DNA of 60,939 nt from Corallococcus carmarthensis (GCF_003611695.1 NZ_RAWE01000038.1:1-60939), one strand, 5' to 3'. Positions 49,978 through 56,665 are shown, numbered from the stretch's first letter. Numbers and translations are program-made. Notes: generated by a model not told the origin, from the letters alone.

Positions 49978-50007
49978 ATGACCAAGCATGAGGGGAGCCG
50001 CGGATGA
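49978..50007 (+). CDS. Nine-residue leader ORF coupled to next gene
   Basis: ATG directly after the stem-loop, encoding MTKHEGSRG and stopping at TGA 50005-50007. The stop overlaps the ATG of the 70-residue gene (ATGA at 50004). AGGGGAGCC inside the leader is the ribosome site of that gene. Probably a translational-coupling leader, with no product function assumed. Confidence 0.5.
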   Translation: MTKHEGSRG

Positions 50008-50216
50008 GCAAGGCGACTGCGACGGTGAAGGTTCGGCTTGTCGTCGAGGTGAAGGTGAATTCCGCATGGGGCGATAACTGCACCGTGGGGCAGGTCCAGG
50101 AGCAGGGCACACGCGAGGCCATCGCCACGGTCACGCGACTGCTCACGGACTCGGCGGCATCGGTGGTTCAGGTGGACGCCTGCGTGATGACGCTGAGCCG
50201 CGAGCCCGCGCGATGA
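50004..50216 (+). CDS. Small prophage protein, 70 residues
   Basis: A soluble, Val/Thr-rich protein with alternating hydrophobic residues (ATVKVRLVVEVKVNSAWG ... ASVVQVDACVMTLSREP), consistent with a small beta-alpha-beta fold. Its start overlaps the leader ORF and its stop overlaps the next start. The family was not recognised. Confidence 0.7.
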   Translation: MSKATATVKVRLVVEVKVNSAWGDNCTVGQVQEQGTREAIATVTRLLTDSAASVVQVDACVMTLSREPAR

Positions 50217-50488
50217 AGACGCTCGTCGTGGTCCTCTGGCTGGCGTGGTTCCAGGTGACGACGGTGGCGGCCCTCCTCTTCCTGCGCCTGGTGCTGTGGG
50301 CATCCGGCATTCCAGCCGAGGAGGGCTGGCGCATCGCCATCACCTTCGTCGCGCTGGGCGCGGGCGTGCTCACCGCCGCGATGCTCACCACCACCGACGC
50401 GCTGGAGGAGCAGGCTCGGGCGCTCCTGGAGTGGCGCGCGTGCCGGCGGCACCAGCAGGCCACGCCGCGCCAGGTCGACGAGCAGTGA
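50213..50488 (+). CDS. Two-pass membrane protein (lysis-region)
   Basis: A 91-residue protein with two membrane helices (about 4-29, VVVLWLAWFQVTTVAALLFLRL, and 41-60, IAITFVALGAGVLTAAML) and a charged C-terminus. Size and topology fit a class II holin, and the position upstream of the endolysin supports that, but two other membrane proteins nearby are rivals. It overlaps both neighbours by four bases. Confidence 0.68.
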   Translation: MKTLVVVLWLAWFQVTTVAALLFLRLVLWASGIPAEEGWRIAITFVALGAGVLTAAMLTTTDALEEQARALLEWRACRRHQQATPRQVDEQ

Positions 50489-50700
50489 CGTCCTGCTCCT
50501 GTCCCCGCGAGCGCGAGGACCTGCCGTGCCCGGTGCCAGGATGCCCCGCAGGCGTGGCGCTCCCGCGCGGCTTCCACCGAGGTCCGGACGGCAGGCGCTG
50601 GCGCCGTGAGCTCGTCCCGGGCCCGCCCGGCGCGGTGTCCCGGTGGGCGTGGACGCGCTGGGCGCCCGCCGCGCCTCGCAGTCCACGCGCTCCCGGCTGA
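50485..50700 (+). CDS. Small cysteine-rich protein, 71 residues
   Basis: Starts at GTG overlapping the upstream stop (GTGA). It begins with a CxC...C...C cluster (TSCSCPREREDLPCPVPGCPAG) that could bind a metal, then an Arg/Trp/Pro-rich tail. Coupling to the gene before it is the main support. The tail has low complexity and could be spurious. Confidence 0.45.
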   Translation: MTSCSCPREREDLPCPVPGCPAGVALPRGFHRGPDGRRWRRELVPGPPGAVSRWAWTRWAPAAPRSPRAPG

Positions 50701-50753
50701 GGCTCGGATTCACGAATTACGAAATCCGTTAAGCCGTGCCTCGGCGGGGAGGC

Positions 50754-50770
50754 GCCCCTTCTGTCCGGGC
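50754..50770 (+). promoter_or_regulatory. Start-codon stem-loop before gene 50771
   Basis: GCCCCTTCTGTCCGGGC then ATG; 4-bp stem, 9-base loop. The loop CTTCTGTCC recurs at 56077-56085. Confidence 0.65.
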
Positions 50771-51160
50771 ATGCCCCCCATGAGTCCTGAGTTCGCCGCC
50801 GTCCTCGTCCTGGCCGTGAGCCAGCTCCTCGTGCCGCTCCTCAACGGACTGCTGTCACGCCGGCAGACGAAGCACGAAGCCGCCGTGGATCAGGTGCCGC
50901 TGCTCGTGCAGTCCCTGACCGCGGTGGCGCAGGACGTGCGCGACATCAAGGCCGACCTGCGCGTGGTGAACGAGCACGGCGCGAAGCTCCAGACGCAGGA
51001 CCTGCGACTCCGGGCCCTGGAGGACTGGATGGGCACCGCACGGCCGCAGCTGCACCAGGTGGTGAACCACGTCACGGTACTGATGGGGGAGCGCACCTCT
51101 CGGCAGCTCCAGCATGCCGCGAACGCGGTGGCCAAGGACACGGGCTCTGGCATCCCGTGA
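50771..51160 (+). CDS. Membrane-anchored coiled-coil protein (holin/spanin-like)
   Basis: A 129-residue protein with an N-terminal membrane segment (FAAVLVLAVSQLLVPLLNGLL, about 7-27), then a long amphipathic helix with heptads (VPLLVQSLTAVAQDVRDIKADLRVVNEHGAKLQTQDLRLRALEDWM). The form suits an i-spanin or a holin-family protein (for example phage_holin with coiled coil) acting with the endolysin gene further on. Its last part is polar. Confidence 0.68.
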   Translation: MPPMSPEFAAVLVLAVSQLLVPLLNGLLSRRQTKHEAAVDQVPLLVQSLTAVAQDVRDIKADLRVVNEHGAKLQTQDLRLRALEDWMGTARPQLHQVVNHVTVLMGERTSRQLQHAANAVAKDTGSGIP

Positions 51161-51257
51161 AAGGCCATCGAGTCGGCACCATGCCGGGCGTGCCCGTGTT
51201 GGGTAGTCAGACGCATTGCGCAGCGGCTCGCAGGCAATACGGGTACGGGCCCATTTG

Positions 51258-52055
51258 CTAGCACGAGAGCGGGTGCCGCTCGAATCGCACCGTTGACTCC
51301 TCTGTAAGAAACATCCGCGCCCGCCGTTCCACCCGTTCAACCTGAGTGGCGCAGTCATATATGAGCACTTCGCATGGGTTCTCGCTTTTGTGCTCACCGA
51401 GACCAACGCTCAGGATGTGCCCAAGCTCCGCGTCGAGCGCAGAGAGACTCAGTCCGTAGATGACGAGCCTTGGAGCCTTTGCAATGTATTTCCACATTGT
51501 CGTGATCCGGAGCGCCATCTCAGCTCGCTCTGCATCCGGCCTGAACGGCTCTTCTGTCCATTCGCTCGGAAGGTAAAGGAGCGATGGATTTGCAATGCTT
51601 CCATGGATATGCAGAATCGCTGATGGCGAACAAATATCCTTCTCGAGGAGCATGTCCCAGTTGGCGGTTATGAATATGTGCTTTCCCCAATGGCCGTTCC
51701 TGTAAATGTCTACAAACTCCTTCCGAAGGTGCAGTTCTCGCCGCTCTGTTGCGTCGCCAAGGTGCCGTGAGATGGACTTTTTTAGTGACAAGTCGAATTC
51801 CGACCACTGTGTTATCAGCTGGTTGTTGATGGTCTGATCGATCTTTTCATGTCGCCTGTTCTGTTCGAGGAATCGCCTCTGGTAGACGTGGGTAGCGAAA
51901 AAGTAGTTTGCCGCGTCGGGGTCAGTCCCAACGTGCGCTTCTGGTCTGAACTCGTTGATTGCTGAGAGGACCGGCGCCCATCCATTCTTGTCGATGCCAG
52001 AGCCGACAAGAAATACGGTATCGAGGCTTGGGACTTCGTTGGGCTCTGTTCTCAA
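51258..52055 (-). CDS. SIR2-like protein, prophage moron
   Basis: A 265-residue protein from TTG 52055 (AAGG at good spacing); a TTG at 52142 would add 29 residues. It has the marks of the SIR2 NAD-binding fold: VFLVGSGID near 14-22 for the GAG loop, FITANWDMLLE (129-138) for the TNYD motif, LHIHGSI (148-154) with the likely catalytic His, and LVIYGLSLSALDAELGHIL for the late GxS region. In antiphage proteins this fold destroys NAD+ on infection. The gene is opposite in direction to its neighbours and AT-richer, so it was probably acquired as a unit. No partner domain (TIR, STAND, Argonaute) is fused or adjacent. Confidence 0.78.
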   Translation of the reverse strand: MRTEPNEVPSLDTVFLVGSGIDKNGWAPVLSAINEFRPEAHVGTDPDAANYFFATHVYQRRFLEQNRRHEKIDQTINNQLITQWSEFDLSLKKSISRHLGDATERRELHLRKEFVDIYRNGHWGKHIFITANWDMLLEKDICSPSAILHIHGSIANPSLLYLPSEWTEEPFRPDAERAEMALRITTMWKYIAKAPRLVIYGLSLSALDAELGHILSVGLGEHKSENPCEVLIYDCATQVERVERRARMFLTEESTVRFERHPLSC

Positions 52056-52193
52056 TCTGGTGCCTTGTGTGTTGGTTTGGTTGCTGGGTGCGCTCTGAAA
52101 CGGTCGCTGGAGGCCGCAGCCCCCACATTCATCCCAAGTCAATGGGCGTGCCGCTTCGCGAGAATAGCGCCGCCAGTCGTGCGAGCCAAAAGC

Positions 52194-52208
52194 GCCCCTT
52201 CTCCGGTG
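52194..52208 (+). promoter_or_regulatory. Weak stem-loop copy before endolysin gene
   Basis: GCCCCTTCTCCGGT with GTG overlapping its 3' arm. GCC pairs with GGT through a G-U. The overlapped GTG opens a 21-codon out-of-frame ORF, and the endolysin GTG is 27 bases further on, with GGAG in front of it. Confidence 0.4.
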
Positions 52209-52234
52209 AACACCCGAAGTCCCCGGAGCCCGCC

Positions 52235-52726
52235 GTGCCCATCATCACCTCGCAGCGCGCCGCCTTCCTAGCCATCGTCCTCGCGCAGATGCACGCGCCC
52301 TACCGCTGGGGCGCGAAGGGCGCGCTGGTCTCGAAGGATGGCGCGCGCCTCTTCGACTGCTCCGGCCTCGTGACGTGGGCCTTCCACCAGGTGGGCGGGA
52401 AGGACTGGCGGGCGACGCACAACACGGACCGGTTGTGGGCGGAGTGCGTGCCGGTGGCGATCGCGGCGGACCTGCAGCCCGGGGACCTGGTGCTGTACGG
52501 CCGCGCGGGCCACACGACGCTGCACGGCAGCCCGCCGACCGATGTGGACCCGAACCACGTCATGGTGCACGTAGGCGCGGGCGTGGTGGTGGGCGCGTCC
52601 GGAGGCGGCAGCAAGACACTCACGCTGGAGGATGCGGCGCGCGATGACGCGAAGGTGAAGGCCTTCACCCGCGTGACGTACCGGCCGGACGTGCTGGGCT
52701 TCCGGCGCCTGCCCTTCGTCTCCTGA
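52235..52726 (+). CDS. NlpC/P60 peptidoglycan hydrolase (endolysin)
   Basis: A 163-residue cell-wall amidase/endopeptidase with the NlpC/P60 catalytic Cys42 (FDCSGLVTWAF), a His in DPNHVMVHVG, and PGDLVLYG before it. It cuts peptide bonds in peptidoglycan, here for host lysis. No signal peptide, so export needs a holin. GTG 52235 with GGAG seven bases upstream is the chosen start. The stop overlaps the next ATG. Confidence 0.88.
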   Translation: MPIITSQRAAFLAIVLAQMHAPYRWGAKGALVSKDGARLFDCSGLVTWAFHQVGGKDWRATHNTDRLWAECVPVAIAADLQPGDLVLYGRAGHTTLHGSPPTDVDPNHVMVHVGAGVVVGASGGGSKTLTLEDAARDDAKVKAFTRVTYRPDVLGFRRLPFVS

Positions 52727-53025
52727 TGGGCTCGCCTCCTCGATGCCGCCTGTGTGGCAAGCGCCTGGGCCAGTGCGACCATCCGCGCTGGTTGCCGCGC
52801 CGCCCCTTCCTGCTGGTGCCGTGCAGTCCACCCGCACGCAACAACGCGCAGCATGAGCGCTTACTGCAATCAGGGCAGTGTGAAGCCTTGGGGAACGCAA
52901 TACGTGCTCAGGGAGGGCTGATAGAACCAACAGCTCGTGTCTGGAGGACAATCTCCCCCATATACCCATGCCCCCTGGGCGTTACAGACCAGCCACCCAC
53001 CACTACCTGGTGCGCATGCGTATGA
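52726..53025 (+). CDS. Small zinc-finger-like protein, doubtful 3' part
   Basis: The frame starts with ATG overlapping the endolysin stop. Residues 1-40 (PPRCRLCGKRLGQCDHPRWLPRRPFLLVPC) contain four cysteines in a zinc-knuckle pattern. The rest overlaps the antisense secreted-protein gene and looks poor. Either the protein is really this long or the frame is partly spurious. Confidence 0.4.
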   Translation: MGSPPRCRLCGKRLGQCDHPRWLPRRPFLLVPCSPPARNNAQHERLLQSGQCEALGNAIRAQGGLIEPTARVWRTISPIYPCPLGVTDQPPTTTWCACV

Positions 53026-53169
53026 GATGGGCGTGCAGGCTCCCCCTACTACTTGGCCGGACGTGGCGCTTTCCTTCTGGCCGGCCTCCGTTGGCGCTCC
53101 GTAATTTGGGGTCGACGGCTGAAATGCAAGGATACCTAGGACAGCCAGCAGGATTGAAGCTGTTCGCAT
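52870..53169 (-). CDS. Secreted cysteine-containing small protein
   Basis: A 99-residue protein with an export signal (MRTASILLAVLGILAFQPS), then six cysteines (GACTPISYACAPGSGGWLVCNAQGAWVYGGDCPPDTSCWFYQPSLSTYC) that look like disulfide-bonded loops, similar in style to myxobacterial envelope proteins. It runs against the lysis genes and is a likely moron. Function is unknown. Confidence 0.62.
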   Translation of the reverse strand: MRTASILLAVLGILAFQPSTPNYGAPTEAGQKESATSGQVVGGACTPISYACAPGSGGWLVCNAQGAWVYGGDCPPDTSCWFYQPSLSTYCVPQGFTLP

Positions 53170-53223
53170 GATCCGCTCCTTCAGGCGCTTGGCCGTTCAG
53201 CGGCGGCGAAGCGCCGTTGGCTG

Positions 53224-53436
53224 ATGGCCACGTTGGCACATAGCATCGGCCGCGCCGTCCACAACCAGCACGGCATCCTGGTGTGCGCGGCGGACATCAC
53301 GGTCGTCAACAGCTACGGCTCCGTGGCCCTGCTCGTGAAGCCGCCCAACGCGCTGCCCTTCCCGGTGAGCATGGCCCGCCAGGCGGCCACCGAGGCGCCC
53401 ATGGACGGCTGCTGGAACTGGATGCCGCGCGTCTGA
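53224..53436 (+). CDS. Small prophage protein, 70 residues
   Basis: MATLAHSIGRAVHNQHGILVCAADITVVNSYGSVALLV ... AATEAPMDGCWNWMPRV. Compact, with a plausible beta-hairpin core and two cysteines. It ends just before the element in front of the next membrane protein (TGA followed by GCCGCCCCTTCT). Not recognised. Confidence 0.55.
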   Translation: MATLAHSIGRAVHNQHGILVCAADITVVNSYGSVALLVKPPNALPFPVSMARQAATEAPMDGCWNWMPRV

Positions 53437-53437
53437 G

Positions 53438-53478
53438 CCGCCCCTTCTGCGTGGTGCAGTCCCACTCGCACCACGCAG
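53438..53478 (+). promoter_or_regulatory. GCCGCCCCTTCT element plus 11-bp hairpin
   Basis: Directly after the TGA of the previous gene comes GCCGCCCCTTCTG. A perfect stem CTGCGTGGTGC (53447-53457) / GCACCACGCAG (53468-53478) follows, ending at the GGAG ribosome site of the gene starting at 53489. A diverged relative of the same string lies at 52800-52852. Confidence 0.65.
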
Positions 53479-53488
53479 GAGCAGCACC

Positions 53489-54103
53489 ATGAAGAAGCGC
53501 CTCACCATCGTCACCACCGCCGCGCTCGCGGCCATCCTCACCGCGCCCCTGGCTCTGGCCCAGTCGTCCACGCCCACCAGCGCGGAGCTGGCCCCCGTCT
53601 CCGCTCCCGTCGCGCTCGCCACCCTGGACGCCGCGCCGGCCGTCCTGGCCCAGGTGTCCGCCGGGGCCGGCGGTAGCTCCTGGAAGGAGCTGCTCACGCC
53701 CACCAACATCGGCATCGGCATCGGCGCGATCACCGGCATCCTCGGCCTGTTCGCGGGGGGATGGTCCTGGCTCACCGCGAAGCGCAAGCGCATCGTCGCG
53801 ACCGTGGCCTTCCACGCCTTCCATGTGGTGGAGGACTTCGCCGCGATGGACGAGGAGGAGAACGCCCTCGACAAGGTGGCCAAGGGCCTGGAGGTGGCGG
53901 ACTCCTGGCTGAAGGCCAATGGCTGGCGCCCGCTGAAGGCCTGGGAGCAGGAGGCGGTGAAGCTGGAGTTCGCCTCCATCCACGGCGCGCAGAAGGCCGA
54001 CGTGAAAGTGCGCGCGGAGGCGCTGGAGCTGGCGCTGGGCGCCATCGGCAGCACCGCCGCGCTGGAGCCGGTCGCCACGGCGGCGGTGGCGTCGGTCCCT
54101 TAG
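53489..54103 (+). CDS. Exported membrane protein of the lysis block
   Basis: A 204-residue protein with signal peptide MKKRLTIVTTAALAAILTAPLALAQ, an Ala/Pro/Val-rich spacer, and one membrane segment (IGIGIGAITGILGLFAGGWSWL, about 73-94). A cytoplasmic-looking helical domain follows (HVVEDFAAMDEEENALDKVAKGLEVADSWLKANGWRPLKAWEQ). It could be a holin or a virion membrane protein. The last ~40 residues are Ala-rich. It is preceded by a strong hairpin and followed by another at 54106. Confidence 0.65.
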   Translation: MKKRLTIVTTAALAAILTAPLALAQSSTPTSAELAPVSAPVALATLDAAPAVLAQVSAGAGGSSWKELLTPTNIGIGIGAITGILGLFAGGWSWLTAKRKRIVATVAFHAFHVVEDFAAMDEEENALDKVAKGLEVADSWLKANGWRPLKAWEQEAVKLEFASIHGAQKADVKVRAEALELALGAIGSTAALEPVATAAVASVP

Positions 54104-54105
54104 AT

Positions 54106-54133
54106 GCCCCGCGGCGTGAAGTCGCCGCGGGGC
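54106..54133 (+). terminator. 11-bp hairpin after gene 53489-54103
   Basis: Perfect stem GCCCCGCGGCG / CGCCGCGGGGC with a 6-base loop, starting three bases after the stop codon. There is no T-run. It may be a partial terminator or protect the 3' end. Confidence 0.55.
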
Positions 54134-54141
54134 TGTCGCGG

Positions 54142-54333
54142 GTGCTGAGCGATGTGCCGGTGAAGTCCGGCTACCTGGAGGCCTCCGCTGGTGCCTCTTC
54201 CCTCACGGGCGCCTACGCGCGCCTAGAGGGTGGGGCGAGGCTCCGGCAGGACCTGGGCCTCTTCGCCTTCGCAGAGGCCAACCAGCGGGAGCGGATGGTC
54301 GGCGCCGGCATGCGGTGGACGTTCGGCTGGTGA
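54142..54333 (+). CDS. Possible small beta-barrel-like protein
   Basis: About 63 residues from GTG 54142 (later GTGs are possible): SDVPVKSGYLEASAGASSLTGAYARLEGGARLRQDLGLFAFAEANQRERMVGAGMRWTFGW. The alternating strands and aromatic final residue look like the end of an outer-membrane barrel. The start is not clear, and it could be the 3' remnant of a longer gene. Confidence 0.45.
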   Translation: MLSDVPVKSGYLEASAGASSLTGAYARLEGGARLRQDLGLFAFAEANQRERMVGAGMRWTFGW

Positions 54334-54367
54334 CGCAGATTTCGTTGTGCGCTGGTCCAGAAATAAT

Positions 54368-54398
54368 GAGGCCCGCTCCGTTGTGACGGGCGGGCCTC
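54368..54398 (+). terminator. Rho-independent terminator of plus-strand lysis block
   Basis: Stem GAGGCCCGC / GCGGGCCTC, with an inner CCGT/ACGG stem and TGTG loop, followed by TAGTGTCTTGGTTTT. This is the clearest terminator in the prophage and closes the plus-strand block that starts near 50 kb. Confidence 0.85.
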
Positions 54399-54424
54399 TA
54401 GTGTCTTGGTTTTAGGCGCTACGC

Positions 54425-54568
54425 TTACTGAGGCTCGTGGCCAGGGTGGTAGTAGTTGAATACCACCAGGATTGAGCCATCAGGCATCCGGCGGTTCTCG
54501 GACACCTTCACCAAACTTCCGGTGATTGGCTGACTGCATGCTGCGCACTTCGCTTTGATTTTAATCAT
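54425..54568 (-). CDS. 47-residue CxxC protein
   Basis: MIKIKAKCAACSQPITGSLV ... VVFNYYHPGHEPQ. Cys8-x2-Cys11 and the late His pair may bind one zinc, so it is a miniature zinc finger. AGGAGAAGTA gives a very strong ribosome site, and the whole 54.4-54.65 kb patch is AT-richer than the rest. Possibly a host-takeover protein; function unknown. Confidence 0.68.
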   Translation of the reverse strand: MIKIKAKCAACSQPITGSLVKVSENRRMPDGSILVVFNYYHPGHEPQ

Positions 54569-54651
54569 TACTTCTCCTAATTGGTTAGTTGTTATTGGTG
54601 CTGCGTGGGGGATTATGCCACATCTTTTCAGAGGTTGCAAGGTCCTTGGAG

Positions 54652-55044
54652 TTATGATGGCGCGCTGAATCCTTGCACCTCGTGACTGGGCAGGGCGTCC
54701 TGGTGGGCGATAGCCCCAACTGCTCCCATCCACGCGCCGCAGGTGGCGCAGAGGTAGATGCGGCAGCCGCCGGCCAGGACCTGGGCGGCCACCTCCGGAT
54801 GCAGCACCAGCAGGTCGAGCGCTCCGGACGGATGGGCGCGCGGGATGCCGGCACGGCGGAGTTGGGCCGCGAGGGCTTCCACCCGAGTCCATGCGGCTCG
54901 GGAGAGGTGCAGTCCGTCGATGCGGACGGTGCTCCCAGCGGGCGCCTTGCGCCGCTCCGGGGGCGTCTTCGTCTTGTCGTGGGTGGGCACCGGGCGGACT
55001 TCGCACGCACGGGCACGGGAGCCAAGGGACAGGCGGGGCGGCAT
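54652..55044 (-). CDS. Hypothetical prophage protein with CxxC
   Basis: Up to 130 residues. The middle part (STVRIDGLHLSRAAWTRVEALAAQLRRAGIPRAHPSGALDLLVLHPEVAAQVL) is protein-like and is followed by YLCATCGAWMG. The first ~20 residues are doubtful, so the true start may be the GTG near 54990. The gene is divergent from the methyltransferase. Confidence 0.5.
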   Translation of the reverse strand: MPPRLSLGSRARACEVRPVPTHDKTKTPPERRKAPAGSTVRIDGLHLSRAAWTRVEALAAQLRRAGIPRAHPSGALDLLVLHPEVAAQVLAGGCRIYLCATCGAWMGAVGAIAHQDALPSHEVQGFSAPS

Positions 55045-55108
55045 CCCTCGTGCACCACGCGCGCGCGTGGTGCGACCCTCGCTCCACGCCCCCGACGAGG
55101 CCCCCAGA

Positions 55109-55813
55109 GTGAAGTCCTACTTCCAGACCGACACCGTCACCCTGTTCCACGCCGACTGCCGAGACGCACTGGCCGGACTCCCGTCCGAATCCGTGGACGT
55201 GCTGCTCACCGACCCACCCTACGGGATGGCCTACGAGGCCAAGGGGAAGAGCGGCGCCGCCATTCGCGCGGACGGCTCCCGCCAGGGCATGCGCGTCTTC
55301 CGCCAGGCGCTCACGGCTGCGGGCCCCGCGCTGAAGCCGGACCTGCACGCCTTCGTCTTCTGCCACTGGGAGAGCTGGCCGGACTTCTTCGACGCGGCCA
55401 GCGCCCACCTGAAGATCAAGGGCGCGCTGATGTGGTGGAAGGCGCGCGGCGGCATGGGTGACTGCGCCGCCAGCTTCGCGCCGGACTACGAGGTGGTGTT
55501 GCACGGGGCCGGGCCAACGCGCCGCGCGCTCGCTGGCAAGCGGCACGGCGCCGTCCTCGATGGCTACCCGCCGGTGCCCGCGCGTGCGCGCACGCACCCC
55601 ACCGAGAAGCCGGTCAACCTGCTGAGCTACCTGCTGGAGCGCTCCTGCCCCGCGGGCGGACTCGTCCTGGATCCGTTCGCCGGCAGCGGGGCGACGCTGG
55701 TGGCCGCCCAGCAGCTCGGGCTGCGCGCCGTGGGCGTGGAGCTCGAGGAGCGCTACTGCGAGGCCGCCGCCCGCCGACTGGAGGCTGGCACCGCCCTGTC
55801 CCTCGCGGCCTGA
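55109..55813 (+). CDS. Site-specific DNA methyltransferase (beta class)
   Basis: A 234-residue enzyme. DPPY (35-38, LLTDPPYGMAYE) comes before the SAM-binding FAGSG (LDPFAGSGATL, near 187), the order of beta-class N6-adenine/N4-cytosine methyltransferases. RTHPTEKPVNLLSYLLE is also conserved in the group. No restriction enzyme lies beside it, so it is probably an orphan that protects phage DNA or affects packaging or regulation. GTG 55109 with GAGG upstream was taken as the start. Confidence 0.88.
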   Translation: MKSYFQTDTVTLFHADCRDALAGLPSESVDVLLTDPPYGMAYEAKGKSGAAIRADGSRQGMRVFRQALTAAGPALKPDLHAFVFCHWESWPDFFDAASAHLKIKGALMWWKARGGMGDCAASFAPDYEVVLHGAGPTRRALAGKRHGAVLDGYPPVPARARTHPTEKPVNLLSYLLERSCPAGGLVLDPFAGSGATLVAAQQLGLRAVGVELEERYCEAAARRLEAGTALSLAA

Positions 55814-55818
55814 GTCCC

Positions 55819-56028
55819 CTACGCGCTGAGGTGCTCCACAACCTCCAGCGCCACGCGTGCGCCGAGCACCTGCTGGGCGTGGTGCTCGGCCGCGCGGTAC
55901 TCAATCCTTGCTGCTTCCAGCCGTGTCCGCGCGGCTGGACTTCCGTCCGACTCACGCTGCGCCCGCTGCAACTCCAGCTCCGCCCGCCCCAGGCGCCTCG
56001 CGAGCGCCTCCCTCGTCGTCGTGTCCAT
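55819..56028 (-). CDS. Small coiled-coil protein
   Basis: A 69-residue helical, highly charged protein (ALARRLGRAELELQRAQRESDGSPAARTRLEAARIEYRAAEHHAQQVL). It occupies the gap between the methyltransferase and RusA genes on the other strand. No strong ribosome site. It could be a small structural or inhibitor protein. Confidence 0.5.
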   Translation of the reverse strand: MDTTTREALARRLGRAELELQRAQRESDGSPAARTRLEAARIEYRAAEHHAQQVLGARVALEVVEHLSA

Positions 56029-56073
56029 GTGGCCAGGGGAAGAGCAGGAGGCGTGCCGCCAACTCGTCGCGCC

Positions 56074-56090
56074 GCCCCTTCTGTCCAGGC
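56074..56090 (+). promoter_or_regulatory. Start-codon stem-loop before leader ORF 56091
   Basis: GCCCCTTCTGTCCAGGC then ATG; GCC/GGC stem with the CTTCTGTCC loop shared with 50754-50770. Confidence 0.6.
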
Positions 56091-56117
56091 ATGGACAACA
56101 CGACGGGTGCCAGGTGA
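56091..56117 (+). CDS. Eight-residue leader ORF coupled to rusA
   Basis: ATG right after the stem-loop, product MDNTTGAR, stop TGA 56115-56117 overlapping the GTG start of the RusA gene at 56114. Same layout as 49978-50007 although the genes that follow are unrelated, which argues for function. Confidence 0.5.
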   Translation: MDNTTGAR

Positions 56118-56665
56118 GCGGCAGTAGCGCAACGCCGTGCGAGGTGCGGCTGGTGCTGCCGTACCCGCCCAGTGCGAACACGTACTGGAAGCCCTCCCGG
56201 GGCCGCGGACTGGTGCCCTCCGGCGAGGCCCTGGCCTACAAGGCGACCGTGGCCCGGCTGGTGGCGGCCACCGGTGCCCAGCCGCTCGCCGGGCCCGTGC
56301 GCCTCTCCCTCACCGCGTTCCGCCCGCGCCGCGTGGGCGACCTGGACAACACGCTGAAGGTGCTCGGGGACGCGCTCAACGGGCTGGCCTGGCTGGATGA
56401 CGAGCAGGTGGTGGCCATCCACGCGGAGCGCGCGGACGACGCGAAGGCGCCTCGTGTTGAGCTCGTGGCCACGGCGAAGCGGCACGCCACGCCGGAGGAA
56501 GCCGCCGCACACCGGCAGGCCCGGGCGGAGAGGGCCGCGAAGGCGCGGGCCACTCGGAACCGGAACCGCGCGGCGAAGGCGAAGGGGCAGGTGTCCCGGA
56601 AGCGGCTGGCGGACTTGGCGACGCCCGCGGTGAAGCGGGTCCGGGTGGGTGGCGCTGTCGGGTAG
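56114..56665 (+). CDS. rusA: RusA-family Holliday-junction resolvase
   Basis: A 183-residue endonuclease. The family core is seen in PYPPSANTYW and GDLDNTLKVLGDALNGLAWLDDEQVV, supplying the metal-binding acidic residues Asp76, Asp78, Asp86 and Asp95/96. It cuts four-way junctions left by phage replication or recombination, preparing DNA for packaging. The C-terminal ~60 residues are a basic Ala/Arg/Lys extension beyond the usual ~120 residues. The start is GTG 56114, coupled to the leader ORF. Confidence 0.9.
   Translation: MSGSSATPCEVRLVLPYPPSANTYWKPSRGRGLVPSGEALAYKATVARLVAATGAQPLAGPVRLSLTAFRPRRVGDLDNTLKVLGDALNGLAWLDDEQVVAIHAERADDAKAPRVELVATAKRHATPEEAAAHRQARAERAAKARATRNRNRAAKAKGQVSRKRLADLATPAVKRVRVGGAVG

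Noticed and set aside
49629-49991. Plus-strand 120-codon frame as a normal gene
   Set aside because: The middle looks protein-like, but it lacks a sound start, reads through the start-codon stem-loop and overlaps the leader ORF. Kept only as a possible decayed gene in the gap note.
55109-55813. Restriction-modification system
   Set aside because: Only the methyltransferase is present; neighbours are a small coiled-coil gene and rusA, so it is treated as an orphan.
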